Source: Motacilla alba alba (taxonomy: Eukaryota > Chordata > Aves > Passeriformes > Motacillidae). Taken from it: a stretch of DNA of 64,000 nt. Made by a program: the position numbers and the translations under genes. The stretch spans positions 82,683,047 to 82,747,046 of the forward strand of contig NC_052016.1 in NCBI RefSeq assembly GCF_015832195.1, in the 5' to 3' direction. The notes under the pieces were generated by a model, which was not told where the DNA came from, searched no databases, and worked only from the letters and a program-made list of their open reading frames with translations. This document shows positions 1 through 11,689 of the stretch, piece by piece (position 1 is the first letter of the stretch; the number at the start of each line of letters is the position of its first letter).

Positions 1-1699
1 TTGAACCTTTTTTATCAGTACGGCTCCAGAATACATGCATTAATTTTAAATCCCTTTGACAATGATTGCCACTGTAAATTAGCCTTTATTATTGCATTGA
101 CCTTATGCATCTGAATAAAGCTTGAAAAAACAGATCAAAAAAGAAATAAAGTACTTTTCCTACTACACTTTCACTGCCTTCTCCATTGTTTTTTGATGGA
201 AATCATAAGTTTACTTCTGGTGAAATTGTTTCCTTCTTACTGAGCAGTGTTGTTAAAGTATGTTTGGGATTAAATGAGCTAGCTACAGATTGGGTAGATA
301 CTGCTGAGACTTAGAAGTTGGATTCTTTTAAATATTTGAATAAGGTCCTATTACTGAACCTGAGAAAGCTTTGTCAAACATCAGGAGTTACCATCCATGT
401 AAAGAAATTTTTACCTTCCCAAGTCACTTTTGCTTTCAAGAGTTAAAACTCCATGTTAACTAAGAAAAAAAAATAGCAGAGGGACATCTGAAGGTAAATC
501 CATACTGTGCTTTTTGGTATGTTCTAAAGTATGGCTGAATTTTATTTGCAGTGTCTTTATTGTTTCTCCTGAGAAATTAATGTTTGCAGACATTTTAAAG
601 CACCTGTACAGCAGACATAAACCAAAACATACTGCTGTCATTTAGCAAGTTCTGAGGACCTTTCTACAATGTACTGGGGAAGTATTCATGGTGAAAAAAA
701 AAGAGAGACCAAATATAGTTCAAAGGACATTTTCTGGCTGCCTTGGTAGGCTCCAGCCCTGATTTGTATTTTGTGAGCTGTAGTGGAAAAGTGTGACTTA
801 TGACTGATGAAGTGGATTAATGTTGCTGTATTCAGAGGTTTCAAAAAATCATTTTGTCTGTGGAGACACTGGATTGCGTGGTCTGGCAGTTGGTTGTGGT
901 AGCAGGGCAGAGAGGCTTCTGGGGTGCTCCATATTCAGACAGAGTAAAACAATAAATATCACAGGCTGTCTTTGGGTTGCTGAGTCCCATCTCACCTGAC
1001 CTTTGTTTTGACTTCTGTTATTTACTCATTTCCACTGGTTGGCAAAATCCTTGCAAAATACTTTAAGTGGTACATGTGTGAGGAAAAAATAAAGTTCGTA
1101 TGATGCTTCCTAAAAAAATCTCAGTTGTATCATGAACTTACAGACCCTTTCATTGGTTATAGTGCAGCAGTAGACATTTAGTTAAAAAAACAAAAAAACA
1201 AAAACCAACAAAACATCATCTTTTTATTGTAAATAAAATAAAGTCTCTTTTTATTGCAAAGATGGTTGCACATTTTAGATATGGGTGCCTCAGTTTTACA
1301 TTCTTCCTATGGGATTATGCCATAGAGGTTATGTTTTTACAAAGATATTTCAATAGTAAAGTTTTCTTTCTTTCTTACTTACTTCATGGTTTAGGTAGAA
1401 GGTTAAGTTTCTCTTTGGCATAACAGGAATATTTTAATTATGGGTCTTAAACATGTTAGCCCCTGGCAGATATTGTAATTGCCTGGAGGAAATTTTTGAA
1501 GTGTTTTAAAGTGCAGTGTTGTGAGTAGATGGGTTTGCAGTATCCCAGTTTCCCTTTTAAGCTTGGCTCTGAAATGTTCAGTGTTTGTGCACAAGAATAA
1601 ATGTTAGTTTACCTGTTCAGCACCTGATGTTACCTAAGTGGAAGCAAGGCAGCTGAGAGGCTGGGGGCATGACCACTCTTCGAAGGGCTTTCACTAGCC
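1..1699. other. AT-rich non-coding sequence, no gene seen
   Basis: No open frame here exceeds about 63 codons and none resembles a protein family. The stretch holds two AATAAA hexamers near 113-150 without any gene to go with them, a short CTTT/ACTT patch at 1362-1384, and an A-rich C/A patch at about 1172-1215. Next to that patch is a 15-base near-identical direct repeat (1219-1233 and 1246-1260, period 27). Confidence 0.7.
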
Positions 1700-1792
1700 C
1701 AGGTTGCTCAGCTGTCCCTGCCCATGGCAGGGGGCTGAAACTAGATGATCTTTAAGGTGCCTTCCAACACGAACCATTCAGTGGTCTATGAT
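1700..1792 (+). mobile_element. CR1 LINE 3' end, 5'-truncated
   Basis: The stretch reads as the last ~90 bases of an avian CR1: a 'cctgcccatggcaggggg' block, then 'aactagatgatctttaaggt', 'cttccaacac' and a decayed ATTCTRTG-type end. CR1 copies are usually cut off at the 5' end because reverse transcription starts at the 3' end and stops early, which fits this short piece. It contains no coding capacity. The orientation is clear from the order of these blocks. The exact 5' limit is uncertain; similarity fades upstream of about 1695. Confidence 0.85.
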
Positions 1793-1824
1793 GCTGGGAG
1801 TTTGCCCCTACCTGTAGGACATTA

Positions 1825-2140
1825 CAGAGAAAACAGACTTTCAGCAGTGTGTAATGGGAGGACAAAAAGCATCTGTCACAAACTGCAATGCAAAAGATTT
1901 CAGCCGAGTATAAGGAATAGCAATAATTTAGGGAAAAAGTGGTTTACAGTAATGAAAAAAACTGAACAGGGAGGTAGTGAAATCAACTTCGGTCTATTCC
2001 CTGGCGAATTTCAAGTCTGCTGACTTGAAGCACTGAGCAATCTCATCCAGTTTTTCCATTAAGTGCTGTTTTGAGCAGAAGCTTGGGACTAATCCCCTCC
2101 AGAAGTCACTCCCAGCCTCCATCTCTCTGTGGTTCTTTGA
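1825..2140 (+). mobile_element. Older, diverged CR1 3' region
   Basis: Immediately after the younger CR1 end lies a second, more diverged one. The 3' block at 2081-2139 ('gcttgggactaatcccctcc', then 'agaagtcactcccagcctcc' and a 'ctctgtggttct' end) corresponds to the CR1 terminal 'ggactagatgacctccagag... ttccagcct...ctgtgattct' region. Upstream, 1870-2040 can be followed as a decayed version of the last part of ORF2, including a 'cagggaggtagtgaaatc' block where CR1 has the codons for RE(V)VES. An open frame of 92 codons at 1745-2023 runs through both fragments and is not a gene. The 5' limit is a guess. Confidence 0.6.
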
Positions 2141-2469
2141 AGGCAGCTAGCAGGAAGCCTTTAGAAAATGTAGTTGAAAATATGAAGGGGTTTTGCTCTC
2201 ACTTTCTTTAACCTGCTTAGGGAGGACATAAAATGATTTATTACATCAAGAAACAGAAAGTGCAGATCATAATAAAACCAATAAATTATAAGAGAACAAA
2301 CTAGTGGGGCTGATGAGTCAGATCTCATTGCAAATAAATCTAAGAGGAAAACATTTACAAGCACTGGCAGTTCCCCCCAGAAATTATATTTAAGGGAGAA
2401 GCACAAACCATTTCAATACTTGTGAAGCCTAGGAAGTAGCTCCCACAAGTAAGCCATGACTTCAGTGGC
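2141..2469. other. Non-coding, no feature recognised
   Basis: AT-rich sequence between two CR1-derived pieces and a homopolymer pair. Short open frames on the minus strand have no resemblance to known proteins. Confidence 0.6.
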
Positions 2470-2517
2470 TTTTTTTTTTCCTAAGGCCCAGGGGAAAAAA
2501 AAAAAAAAAAAAAAAAA
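2470..2517. repeat. T10 / A23 inverted homopolymer pair
   Basis: A run of ten T followed by CC (2470-2481) faces GGGG and a run of 23 A (2491-2517), separated by a few bases. The two arms could pair as a 12-bp T-C/G-A stem. Homopolymers are prone to slippage, so the A length is likely variable or poorly determined. Confidence 0.8.
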
Positions 2518-2959
2518 GCCCTCAGAAAGTGGGAAGTAGGTCAAATTACCAAATTGGAAAGGCCAAGACACAAAATTATGTATGACATAAGAAAAAGAAC
2601 ATAAAAGACCTATGCCATAAAAAGCATAATTATTAAGTAATTTTATTAATACATTAATAATCAGAGCAAGGTAAATAAAAAGTTGATATGCTATCAAACA
2701 GTTAAGGAAATAAATTGAAAAATGGTATTAAACCTGAAAAAATGTTTAATATCTTTCTCATTTTTTTCCTAATTGGAACTACTGTGCATTAAGACAACTA
2801 CTAAGCCTATGAAAGGACTAAGATGTGAGATTGGAATGCTAAAAGATCTTCTTGAAGAATATATAGAACAATTACATATTTGAAAACAATCCAGGTTTAA
2901 TGAAGTTTATTGTACAATATTTAAGTAACTAGATGAAGCCTTCTCAAGATGCATTAGCA
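2518..2959. other. AT-rich non-coding sequence, possibly decayed CR1
   Basis: Very A/T-rich with no open frame of interest. It lies directly upstream of a recognisable CR1 ORF2 fragment in the same orientation and could be a more 5' part of that element decayed past recognition by eye, but I cannot show this. Confidence 0.4.
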
Positions 2960-3520
2960 GTTCTCAGTTGTGAAGAATGGAGAAAGTTTCAAAAAATTCA
3001 AGAAGAGCTGACTCAGTGCCTGCCTCTATAAAGGAGAGGAAGGAAGAGCTGTGGAATTACAGAACCATCAGCATAATTTAAATGTCATAAAAAAACCCCA
3101 AACAACTGGAACAAATAAATCAAATTAACTGTAAGCACCTGCAGGATAGTGGGGAGATGAGTTATAGCCAAAATGAATATATCAAGGATAAATTGTGTAA
3201 TACCAATCCCATATCCTTTTGTGACAGAATAAGAGTTCTTGGGAAGGTGATGAACCAGAAGATGTCATCTGTCTTGACAAGTAAATCTTCTGACATTATT
3301 TCACATGACATTTTCATAAGAAGGTGTAAAAAAAAAAAAGAAATTACATTCTATTACGCGATCATATAATTAGTAAGGAAGCTGTGCGGAGTGTATTGTT
3401 CCCTGTCAAGTTGATGTGTGTCCTGTAGGAATATGCCCTCAATCTTGTAATATTGCACATTTATTGTAATGGTATGGACAGTGAAACAAAGACTAATATA
3501 ATGAAATTTCTACGAAAATC
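2960..3520 (+). mobile_element. Ancient CR1-type LINE fragment, reverse-transcriptase region
   Basis: Decayed part of ORF2 of a CR1-type LINE, the polymerase that copies the element's RNA into the genome. The DNA follows the order expected in CR1 ORF2: 'tgcctctataaaggagagg' and 'ggaattacagaaccatcagc', then 'taagcacctgcaggatag', then an open stretch at 3157-3366 reading SQNEYIKDKLCNTN, ISFCDRI and SHDIFIR. These correspond to the CR1 finger and palm blocks before and at RT motif A. The motif A aspartate region (about 3275-3300) has lost bases and is out of frame. Weaker similarity continues to ~3520, where the next palm motif would lie. No functional product is possible. It differs from the young avian CR1 ends nearby and looks like an older lineage shared with other reptiles; that age is an inference. 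Confidence 0.75.
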
Positions 3521-6500
3521 AGTGGGAGAGAAGGATAAGCTAAATCAGCAACGTGGATGAGAATTCAAAAATTTATAAATTTAAAAAATGTATAAATTAA
3601 AAAAAAAAAACCACTAAACACCACAATTGCATGATGACAAAGGCAAGTTCTTACTTTGAGTGAAAAAAATCCTGATAGGAATACAAGTACAAACATGTTT
3701 AGAATTGAACTTTCGATGACCCGGGTTTCTGTCTTGCAGTCATTAATATTATCTCCATTATTGCAATAATAACTCTTAATTTCATTTTTTAAAGAAAAGT
3801 TTTAAGTAAAGTAAATGAATACTTTTACAGTACATTATTCATTGTGAAGGTAAATAGGGGAAAATTACATCTAGATCTTCCAATGTCCTTAATTTTGATC
3901 TTATTACGAGGTGTTGCTGTAAGAGAGGTGGAGTCAAAGCTTTTGAATTTTAGGAAAACATAATTTGCCTTTTTCCAAAACTTATAATCCAGTACATTTT
4001 CATCCTACCCTCATAACATTTTGGTTTCTACGTTTTTATAATCTTTCCTGTGCTCCTCTTGAGAAATTATGCCTGGTTTATAGTTGTTGAATTTAGAATA
4101 CAGCATCACCATATTTTTAGTAGCTAACAAAAAAAAAGTTCAGCTATCATAATTTTTTCAGTCAAGAGTTTTCTGAAATATATTCCTGAGGAACATTAAG
4201 GGCCCAGAATTTTTATCAAATCTTAATAGATACCCTAGAAATTCTCTCTAGTGGATGCAAACCCAGATTTTTGGGCATTAACTGACTTTTGTTAATTGAA
4301 TAATTATTAATTCTGTTAAAATGATATTTCTATATCTGTGGTTATTATAGACTCTATTGTTTACATTGTCCCACTTCTACACATATACTATCATTGCATT
4401 TTTTGTCTTATTTTCATACTGTACCCAGCTTGAGCAAAGTGTATTTCCAAGAGATATCTTTTATAAAATACAAAAGGGAAAGTAAAAATTGCATATTAAG
4501 CTGACTTAGACTGAAAGAGGTGCTTCAAACAAAGTGATACAATTTGTTGTTGCTCTTAAATTTTATTGAGGCTTAGGTAACCTTACTCTAACATGAGTAA
4601 ACTAAGAAAATTGTCAACCTAAGAATTCTGCAATCTCTGTTCAAAATAAATGATAAATTTAGAAAAGAGGCATTATCTCTGGTTCATATTTGTTAGTTAA
4701 GTACCACCATATTCTTTAAGAGGAGACAAAGCATTCAGTTCTTATTGCTCCATATTTGAAGCCAGGGCAGAGGAAAAAGTGTGAATCAAGGCACTTCCCC
4801 CTTACTTTCCTATTCCAGAATGTATGTACATGCAGACAGTTGAACATTTTAAAAATCTTTGACCAGGATATGCAGAGAACCAGGAAGGGAAACCAAAAGC
4901 TCACTGGTACAGTCAAGAAGAATTTTGTCAGATTAGTGACATTCAAGTGAGATTCTGGGGCCTGGATTTGCAGCACCCAATTTTAGACATGAAGGTATCA
5001 CACCTCATTTAAGTCACGCTGGCCACTGTCTGTGAAAAAATCTTTCAAAAGTGCAGTATAGAGACCAGGCACCTCCATACAAATGCATAAAAATAATGGT
5101 GTTGCTCTACAATAAGAACTTAATCATTGACAGTTCTTTGGAATTCGTTTTAATAAAATTAATCATTAGGTACTCAGTTGGGATTAATATGGATGAAGTA
5201 CTTAAAGGATTTCAGTGTTAATTGACCATTATATTGAAATGTCCCTACGTGAAATTTGAGCATGGGAGCATCACAGTAAAGATGACTTGGCTGTAAGTTA
5301 GCTGTAGAGCTACAGAGGTGTGAGCATGTGATTTAGATCTGGGGACGGTTCCACATCCTTACTGCGCAAACTGAAACCCGCATGTAAGGTCCTTTGTGGT
5401 TTGCTTTGGAACTTAATTGAAGTGGCTTGATCAATTAATGTAGACCTATTTAAGTCAGTGAGTGCCTGTGCATAAAGAGATGGTAAGTTTGACCAGCAGG
5501 AATGAGGCATTTACAGTTAAATTGCCTACATTTTGCCTACATTAACCACAGGCTTTTGAATGTTGCTTTGCTTTCAATAACTTTGTCTTGAAACTAAGCC
5601 ACATAGGATTAATATGGATAGTTGAACTGTGAAAATTGTCCTTTTGATTCAGGATCAGCTTCTTTCATACTGAGCACCTGTCAATGGGCAGTAGATTCAG
5701 ATCATCTGAAATCAAAAGGAACAGTGGTGGTAGTAGCTGCAAGTGGTTATCTTTAGGGTTGCAGATTGGTTTTATATCTACCTCCTTCTTTTGATTATCT
5801 CATTCTCATATTTTGCTGAAAATATCTCTTGGATTGTGCAGATTTGAGGTTTTGTGAATACGTTTTTCAATTTCTGTTTAGGAAAATCGACAGTGAAGTT
5901 TGAGGTCTTCCTATGAAGTGACACTTTTTACTCTAAGGTCATAATTCATCTTCTGTCTTTTATAATTTCTAGAGAATGGGGAATGTATGCAATTGTCTGA
6001 ATTCTATCCGTTTTTATAGACTAGTCAAAGGTAGATATACTGTATGGAACAGAACACAGAACAAAGATTACTAACCTTAATCTAACTTGCATCTACCACA
6101 TGTCACAGTGCAGTGCTCTACAGAGGCACCAGCTGGTATCCCAAAATGCATATTAATTGCAACAGCTAAAATAGCCACAATTTCTAACAGAGGTATGGAA
6201 AGAGAAATGTGTTTTCCAGAACGGAGGTTGAAGACCGAGTAGGGGTGGGGGGAGAAATATAAAAACAGTAAACTCCAAAATTCATGCTTGACAAGTCATT
6301 AAGGGGATTTTTAGAGGGTACTAGAGAAACTAAAAGAAGAGGTTATCAGCTGTTTTGCCCAGAAAACAGAAAGATTATCATTTTTAATATTTTCTCTCCA
6401 GTATTTGAAGGAAGTCTACAGTTTGTATGTGAGTAAGAATGTATGTGGTGCTCTGTGTTTTGGGGCTGAAGTAATGGAACTGGCTTTTGCAATTGAAAAA

Positions 6501-7361
6501 GTTGGAAAGCAGACTAAACCCATAAAGCATTAGGGTTGCTTTGTTTTAAAATCTTTTGCTTTTAATTGTGCAATTGTCAGTCTTATGTGATTGACAGCTA
6601 AGAAGAAACCTGAGTGAAATTCAGCACTTGCAATGTTGTGATTAAAAAATCAGAGGCTTAAGATTGTGCTTTTTAAAATTTTTCTCAGTTATCAAAGTCC
6701 ATGGGCAGAGCAGACTGAGCTGTCTATTTCTTTGATAGATTAAACAATAAATACAAGTCTAGTCCAGACTAACTTGAGTTTAGAAATTTTAGACAATTAA
6801 TTCAGGTCAGATTTGGTATAGTGTGAAATATTATTTAGGAAATCAGAGAGCACTATTTATAGTTTTCCAGATTCCCTACTTTACTCATTTTGCCAAACTC
6901 CTTCTCTACTGTAACATGGAGCAATAAATGTTTCAGGTTAGACTTTATGAAGAAATGAAGCGGTAAATTGCATTATGTTTTGTATTATCTCTGTCTGCCA
7001 CTAAACAATGCAGCATCAAATTGAGCTCATATGTACAACAGCTTTTACTAGAAAAAACATCAGTTCTGATAAACTCATTCTGTAAATGGCAGGTTTTCTG
7101 CCTCATGCAATCTCAAGTTTTTTGCTGAACTTTGTGAGCATGTTGCACAGGATTGTGAGCCCAGGTTCATTAGTTTTTGAGCTCTGTGAAGACACTTCAT
7201 TTAGTGCATCAAACCAGTCAGTCTTCCAGTTCCTGAGAGCTGCTTAAGATGAGGAGGGAGGATGCTGTGGTCCAGGTGAATCATGCTTGCTGTAGCATTC
7301 CATTGAACATCCTCTTATATTATGGGCCCTCTCTGCTCATTTGTGCTGTGGGCAGCATAGA
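3521..7361. other. AT-rich non-coding sequence, nothing recognised
   Basis: About 3.8 kb with short A and T runs, no open frame above 86 codons and no repeat family recognised. The opposite-strand frames at 4716-4976 and 4756-4950 overlap each other and look like chance. Confidence 0.65.
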
Positions 7362-7400
7362 TAAATATATATACACATACACATATATACACACACACAC
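7362..7400. repeat. (TA)n/(CA)n compound microsatellite
   Basis: Alternating purine-pyrimidine tract made of TA and CA dinucleotides with interruptions, ending in a run of CA units at 7388-7400. Likely length-variable. Confidence 0.9.
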
Positions 7401-9039
7401 TCAGTACAGGCATTAGTGCTAACAGCTCCAGTGCTGGATGGCTGGATGTCTGCTGCAGCCTTCATCTTTCATCAGGAAAGGGGCTAAAACCCACCATATC
7501 CTGATAAAGAGATATGTGACTGTGAAAGTCAAAGCAGCTGAGCCAAGAATAAGAATTTAAAATGCATTAGCTGGGCATACAAAGTCCGTTTGTTAAATTA
7601 AGTGGTCTTCCTTCTGAAGAAACTGGTCTGTATGGGTCTGATTGCATGCACATATGTATTCAATATGTGTTAAAGATACATTCAATTGGCTTCATGTCCC
7701 TCTAGAAAAAAACTATTTGCTGTGGAAAAAAAAAAAAAGGTGTAAAGACCAGGCTGTTCAGGGCTTCACTAGGCCCTTGCAAATGCCAGAGCAGTCATAC
7801 AGCTGTTGTCTGGAGTTACTCCTTTGTCTGCCCCTAAGCAGGTCAGTCTCCCCAGACTGCAAGAAGAGCAGGATGTACTCTAGGCAAATAAATAAGAGGA
7901 GCTGGAATTAAACCCCTGACTGTGATGTACTGTTTAATATACACTCTGTCCATGGTGACTCACAAGTTAGAGATGACCAATTCCAGTCATCACCAAGTAC
8001 ATTATTCTTCATTACCACCTATTTGAAGATTATTACAGTGTAAGTAAAAAGGACTTCTGGAAAGAAAGAGAGATGACTGAAACTTAACATGGCAAGCACA
8101 CAGAGGTTTTTATGTTTCCTTGCTCTGTGACACTTTTCAGTGGCCTTTAGGACACTTTTTCTTCCATTAAGCAAATCACTTGCAAAAATTTGCTACATCT
8201 TTCACCTCTGAAAATGAAGATGCAGGGCTCTATCTCAGTTCACCAAAAAAAGGACCTTGAAAGCCTTTTCTTGACAAAATCCTTTCAAACTGTGGGAGAG
8301 GAAGAGATGAAAATAAATGACATTGGTCTTCTAAGAAGAATTTTCCTTTTCACATGTCTTTCTGCTGGGCATGTAATTTCCACAACTTCTCCATACATGT
8401 TCTAGAAACTTTTATTGTTTTCAGTTATTTCAAAAACTATTATTAAAGAAGCCTATTAAGAGCAAAAATGTTAGCCAGTCATTGTACAGGTATTATTAGA
8501 AATTAAAAATTGTTTTTTGTAAATAAAAACCCTGTAGCAAAACCATGCTCCAGAACCTGCAGTACTTGAGCAAAAAACCTCTACTGATGGAAACAGTTTA
8601 ACTATAAAACAGCTGTGTGCACTGATGGCTGAAGAAATTCCCATTTTAGTGTGATGGCTCATATTGTTCAAAAACTCCACTAAAGATGATGAAAAAAAGA
8701 ACAGTAAATGTTTTTTTATTATAAAATATGATTAACTTTTCACATGACTGGGCCATATGAAAGAGATGGAATAGGAAAAGGTAATTTAAAAAATAATTAA
8801 AATTGATATTTGCAGAAGGTTTATTACCTTGATTTTTAATAAGGTTTTCTACTAGCTGCTCTATTCCCTGCTGTTCCAGATTTTTCTGCTAGAAATCAGT
8901 CACAGATTTTACCAGTAATTCACCTGTCACCAGGAATTTTAATTGTCAGTATGATCATTTATTAAAAACCAGAGGTTGATCTGCCTTCTGCTATGCAGGG
9001 TGCATTCCCATAGATTCAAATTAAAGAGATTGTGCAAGC
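7401..9039. other. Non-coding, nothing recognised
   Basis: No supported gene or repeat. Open frames of 60-90 codons at 7642-7911 and 8190-8405 are interrupted by or include homopolymer A and have no family resemblance. Confidence 0.6.
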
Positions 9040-9405
9040 ATGTCTTATACAGTAGAAATAATGCAGCAGGAAGAAAAACTGCTGTGTGTAGATAATTCTC
9101 TAGTGCTAGTAATGCTTGGGGTGGAGATACCAGTGAGGGGGTCTGGTACTATGGGCTGTGGTGTACACTGCCTTGGAGGAACTTCTTTTGTGCCACTGGG
9201 GATATTTGAGCAGTCTTTTCACTGGAGGAGACTATGCACTAAGGAGGAAAAGGGACTTTTAGAGAAACTGCCCTGTATCCCAGCTCTGCTCAAGGCAGAA
9301 ATAGGGCAGGAGCTGGATGGGGACAACTTCTGCTCTCCTGAAGTAGTAAATGTTTGGGTTTGGGATTTGAAATCCACAATCTGGTCTAAGAGACCACCTG
9401 GTTAA
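9040..9405 (+). other. Unassigned 121-codon open frame
   Basis: A 121-codon frame starts MSYTVEIMQQEEK and ends SKRPPG. It coincides with a patch that is richer in G+C than its AT-rich flanks. I see no signal peptide, membrane segment, repeat or known motif. There is no obvious TATA box or Kozak context, and no polyadenylation signal close downstream. The sequence is a mix of hydrophobic and charged residues without an organised pattern. It may be a chance frame, a remnant of an old transposon, or an exon of an unknown transcript; chance is most likely. Confidence 0.2.
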
Positions 9406-9504
9406 ATGTATATAGATTGTCACTGATAAAGGCTGGAACTAAGTTATTTTTTAATAACTTAGGGGGTTAATAATAAGGGTTTAAAAAGAAAAATACCCAT
9501 AATG

Positions 9505-9620
9505 AGTAGTAAATCAAGAAAATATGTTCTAGTAAATAGTAAACAAGAATTACTATTTAATAATAATAGTAGATTAATATTTAGTAAATTATGAATTAGT
9601 AAATGGAGCAGTAACTAGTA
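9505..9620. repeat. TAGTAA-rich degenerate repeat patch
   Basis: The motif TAGTAAA/T recurs at about 9507, 9530, 9537, 9582 and 9597, with relatives TAGTAGA at 9567 and TAGTAAT at 9616 and one inverted TTACTA near 9550. Spacing is irregular, so this is a degenerate low-complexity patch rather than a clean tandem array. Confidence 0.7.
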
Positions 9621-11689
9621 ATTGAAGAGCAAATCAAGATCTTTCATCTTTTAGTCTTGTTCTTTAATCATGGGAAAATACTGTTTCACCTTGTCCTATA
9701 TGAATTAATATTTAAAATATCATTTTAGTACCAAAACTGCATGTATAAAGAAACAGGAACTCTTAACTCTTGCCAACACAGGCCATTCTCATCCTTAACT
9801 TTACTTAAGGCACCTGCTTGGGTCACTATCACTAGAAGGGTACTTTGCTGTGAGCTCTTTGCCATTAGAGGAGAGAATCACAGCCGGAGATGCTTTGAGA
9901 AGGACTTGTATATTTATCTTCACTGGCCCTAGAAGGAACTTCATGTCTTGAATATTCAAACTTAGATGGCACAGATTTTGTAAATGTTGGTCGTTGTAGC
10001 TGCATTTGGGACACTGGACTCTGTGGCTCTGTATGGAAACTTTTATTAGCTACATAAATAGAGAATTTTCCCACCTCTTTCCTGTAAGTTCTCCTCTGTG
10101 ATAACAGGAACAAGGAAGAGAGAACACAAGATAGGTGAAAATAGGTGAAATCCTATTTTCAAAACTATGCATCTTTATACACAATGGTGACTTAATGAAA
10201 GCTATGCAAGTATTCTTGAGGGCAGAGTATCTCTTTACTCACCAATGAATGGAGAAACCAGCATGCACATCCAGCTATACAAAGACTGACTCTGAAGCTT
10301 GTTAGTTTATGGAGATTGCTGGTCACTCTTTCATGTTCTCATTATAGCAGCCTTACATTGGTCTGATTCTACTAAATCAAGTGGAATCACTGAAGTTAAA
10401 CTGCATCAGCACAGGTGCAATCCAACACAGTCCTTTGAAATCATACAAAGTTACTTAATTAAAACAGATAATTTCATATTAAACATTAAAATTATCAGGC
10501 ATCATTATGTAGTGACCAAGAGTGTCTTATCTTTTAGCATAATTCTCTGTATCTGTGGATGTTATAACTTTCTGTAGAGAAGGCTTCCTTTCATTGTGGA
10601 CTTGGTGAAGTCCTTCGTAGAACCAGAAGTCTACACTGTAACAGAAGGATGATATTGAATGCAAAGGATTAAAGCACTCCTGACAAGTTCTCAAGAAATG
10701 TGTATGCAAAGGACAAATAATAACCAACAGCTAGGGAGCTGGTATTTAACATCTTCCAGCAGGAACCTCTTTTTTGAGGTTTACTTTCACCAGAGATCCC
10801 CCCTCTAGCAGAGGGGATTATTTAGGCACTAAAATACAATTTCCCTATGAAATAGAGTAAAACTCCTCCGATGACCTGAATTTACTAAGTTTTGTCTAGC
10901 AGGATATTTAAACTGCAGAGTTTAAAACATTCCTTCAGTAGAGGTTTGTGCTAGACTGGCAACGTTGATACCCAGATACAAAATACTACTCTGCAGTGTG
11001 ATGTCTGGAGCCTGCAGAATACAGAATGAGTTCAAAAAGCCGCTTCTCTCTTCACCTTTGGACACTAACCAGGTTTATGTTTTCTTCTCTGTTACTGGAC
11101 ATTCCTTTTTGTTGCTCTTTTTTAATTCTTTTATGCTTCAATAGGTTTGTCTTGTGATATACACCGAGGCCAGGTTCACACACACTTGGGTGACTTCCAG
11201 GAACTCAGAATTTCACTTAAGCAACAAAATAATCTAGTTCTGATCAGGAAAACTATTTTATTCATGGAGTTAAGTGGTAGTTTAGTAAATTCTAAGAGGC
11301 AGCATTTATTAAACCCTCTCCCTTTCAAAGGAGAGTGTTTAAATTAAAACCAAAGGATTCTATAATCTGTTTTATTATTTGTATGGAGCATTGCTTCAGT
11401 TAAAATTAAAAGGAAATGCCATTAAATTAAGCAGCAGTCTAATTCATTTTTATATGACTCCTAGCTCTTAATAAAAACCATAACTGTTTGTGTAATTCAC
11501 TATGATGTTGGATAGCAATAAAATGTCTTCCTCATTACAATCAATACCTATGAATAGCAAAGACCTGCAGCGTGCCATGGCCTTTCTCAACAGGCAGCCT
11601 CACTTGGTGGTAAGGAAAATTGCTATAGTCTCATGTGAAACCATTTCAACATCACCCTGAGCTTAATAGAGCCGTCTTTCATTGCCTGT
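9621..11689. other. Non-coding, nothing firmly recognised
   Basis: Contains small open frames on both strands, the longest 92 codons at 10299-10577. None resembles a protein family. The minus-strand frame at 9865-10113 is rich in S, P, R and Q but has no supporting splice or start context that I can defend. Confidence 0.55.

Noticed and set aside
113..150. AATAAA hexamers as polyadenylation signals
   Set aside because: Expected often in AT-rich DNA; no gene or exon upstream in the window.
9865..10113. Minus-strand S/P/R-rich frame that looks a little like a disordered exon
   Set aside because: No recognised protein and no clear acceptor or donor sites.
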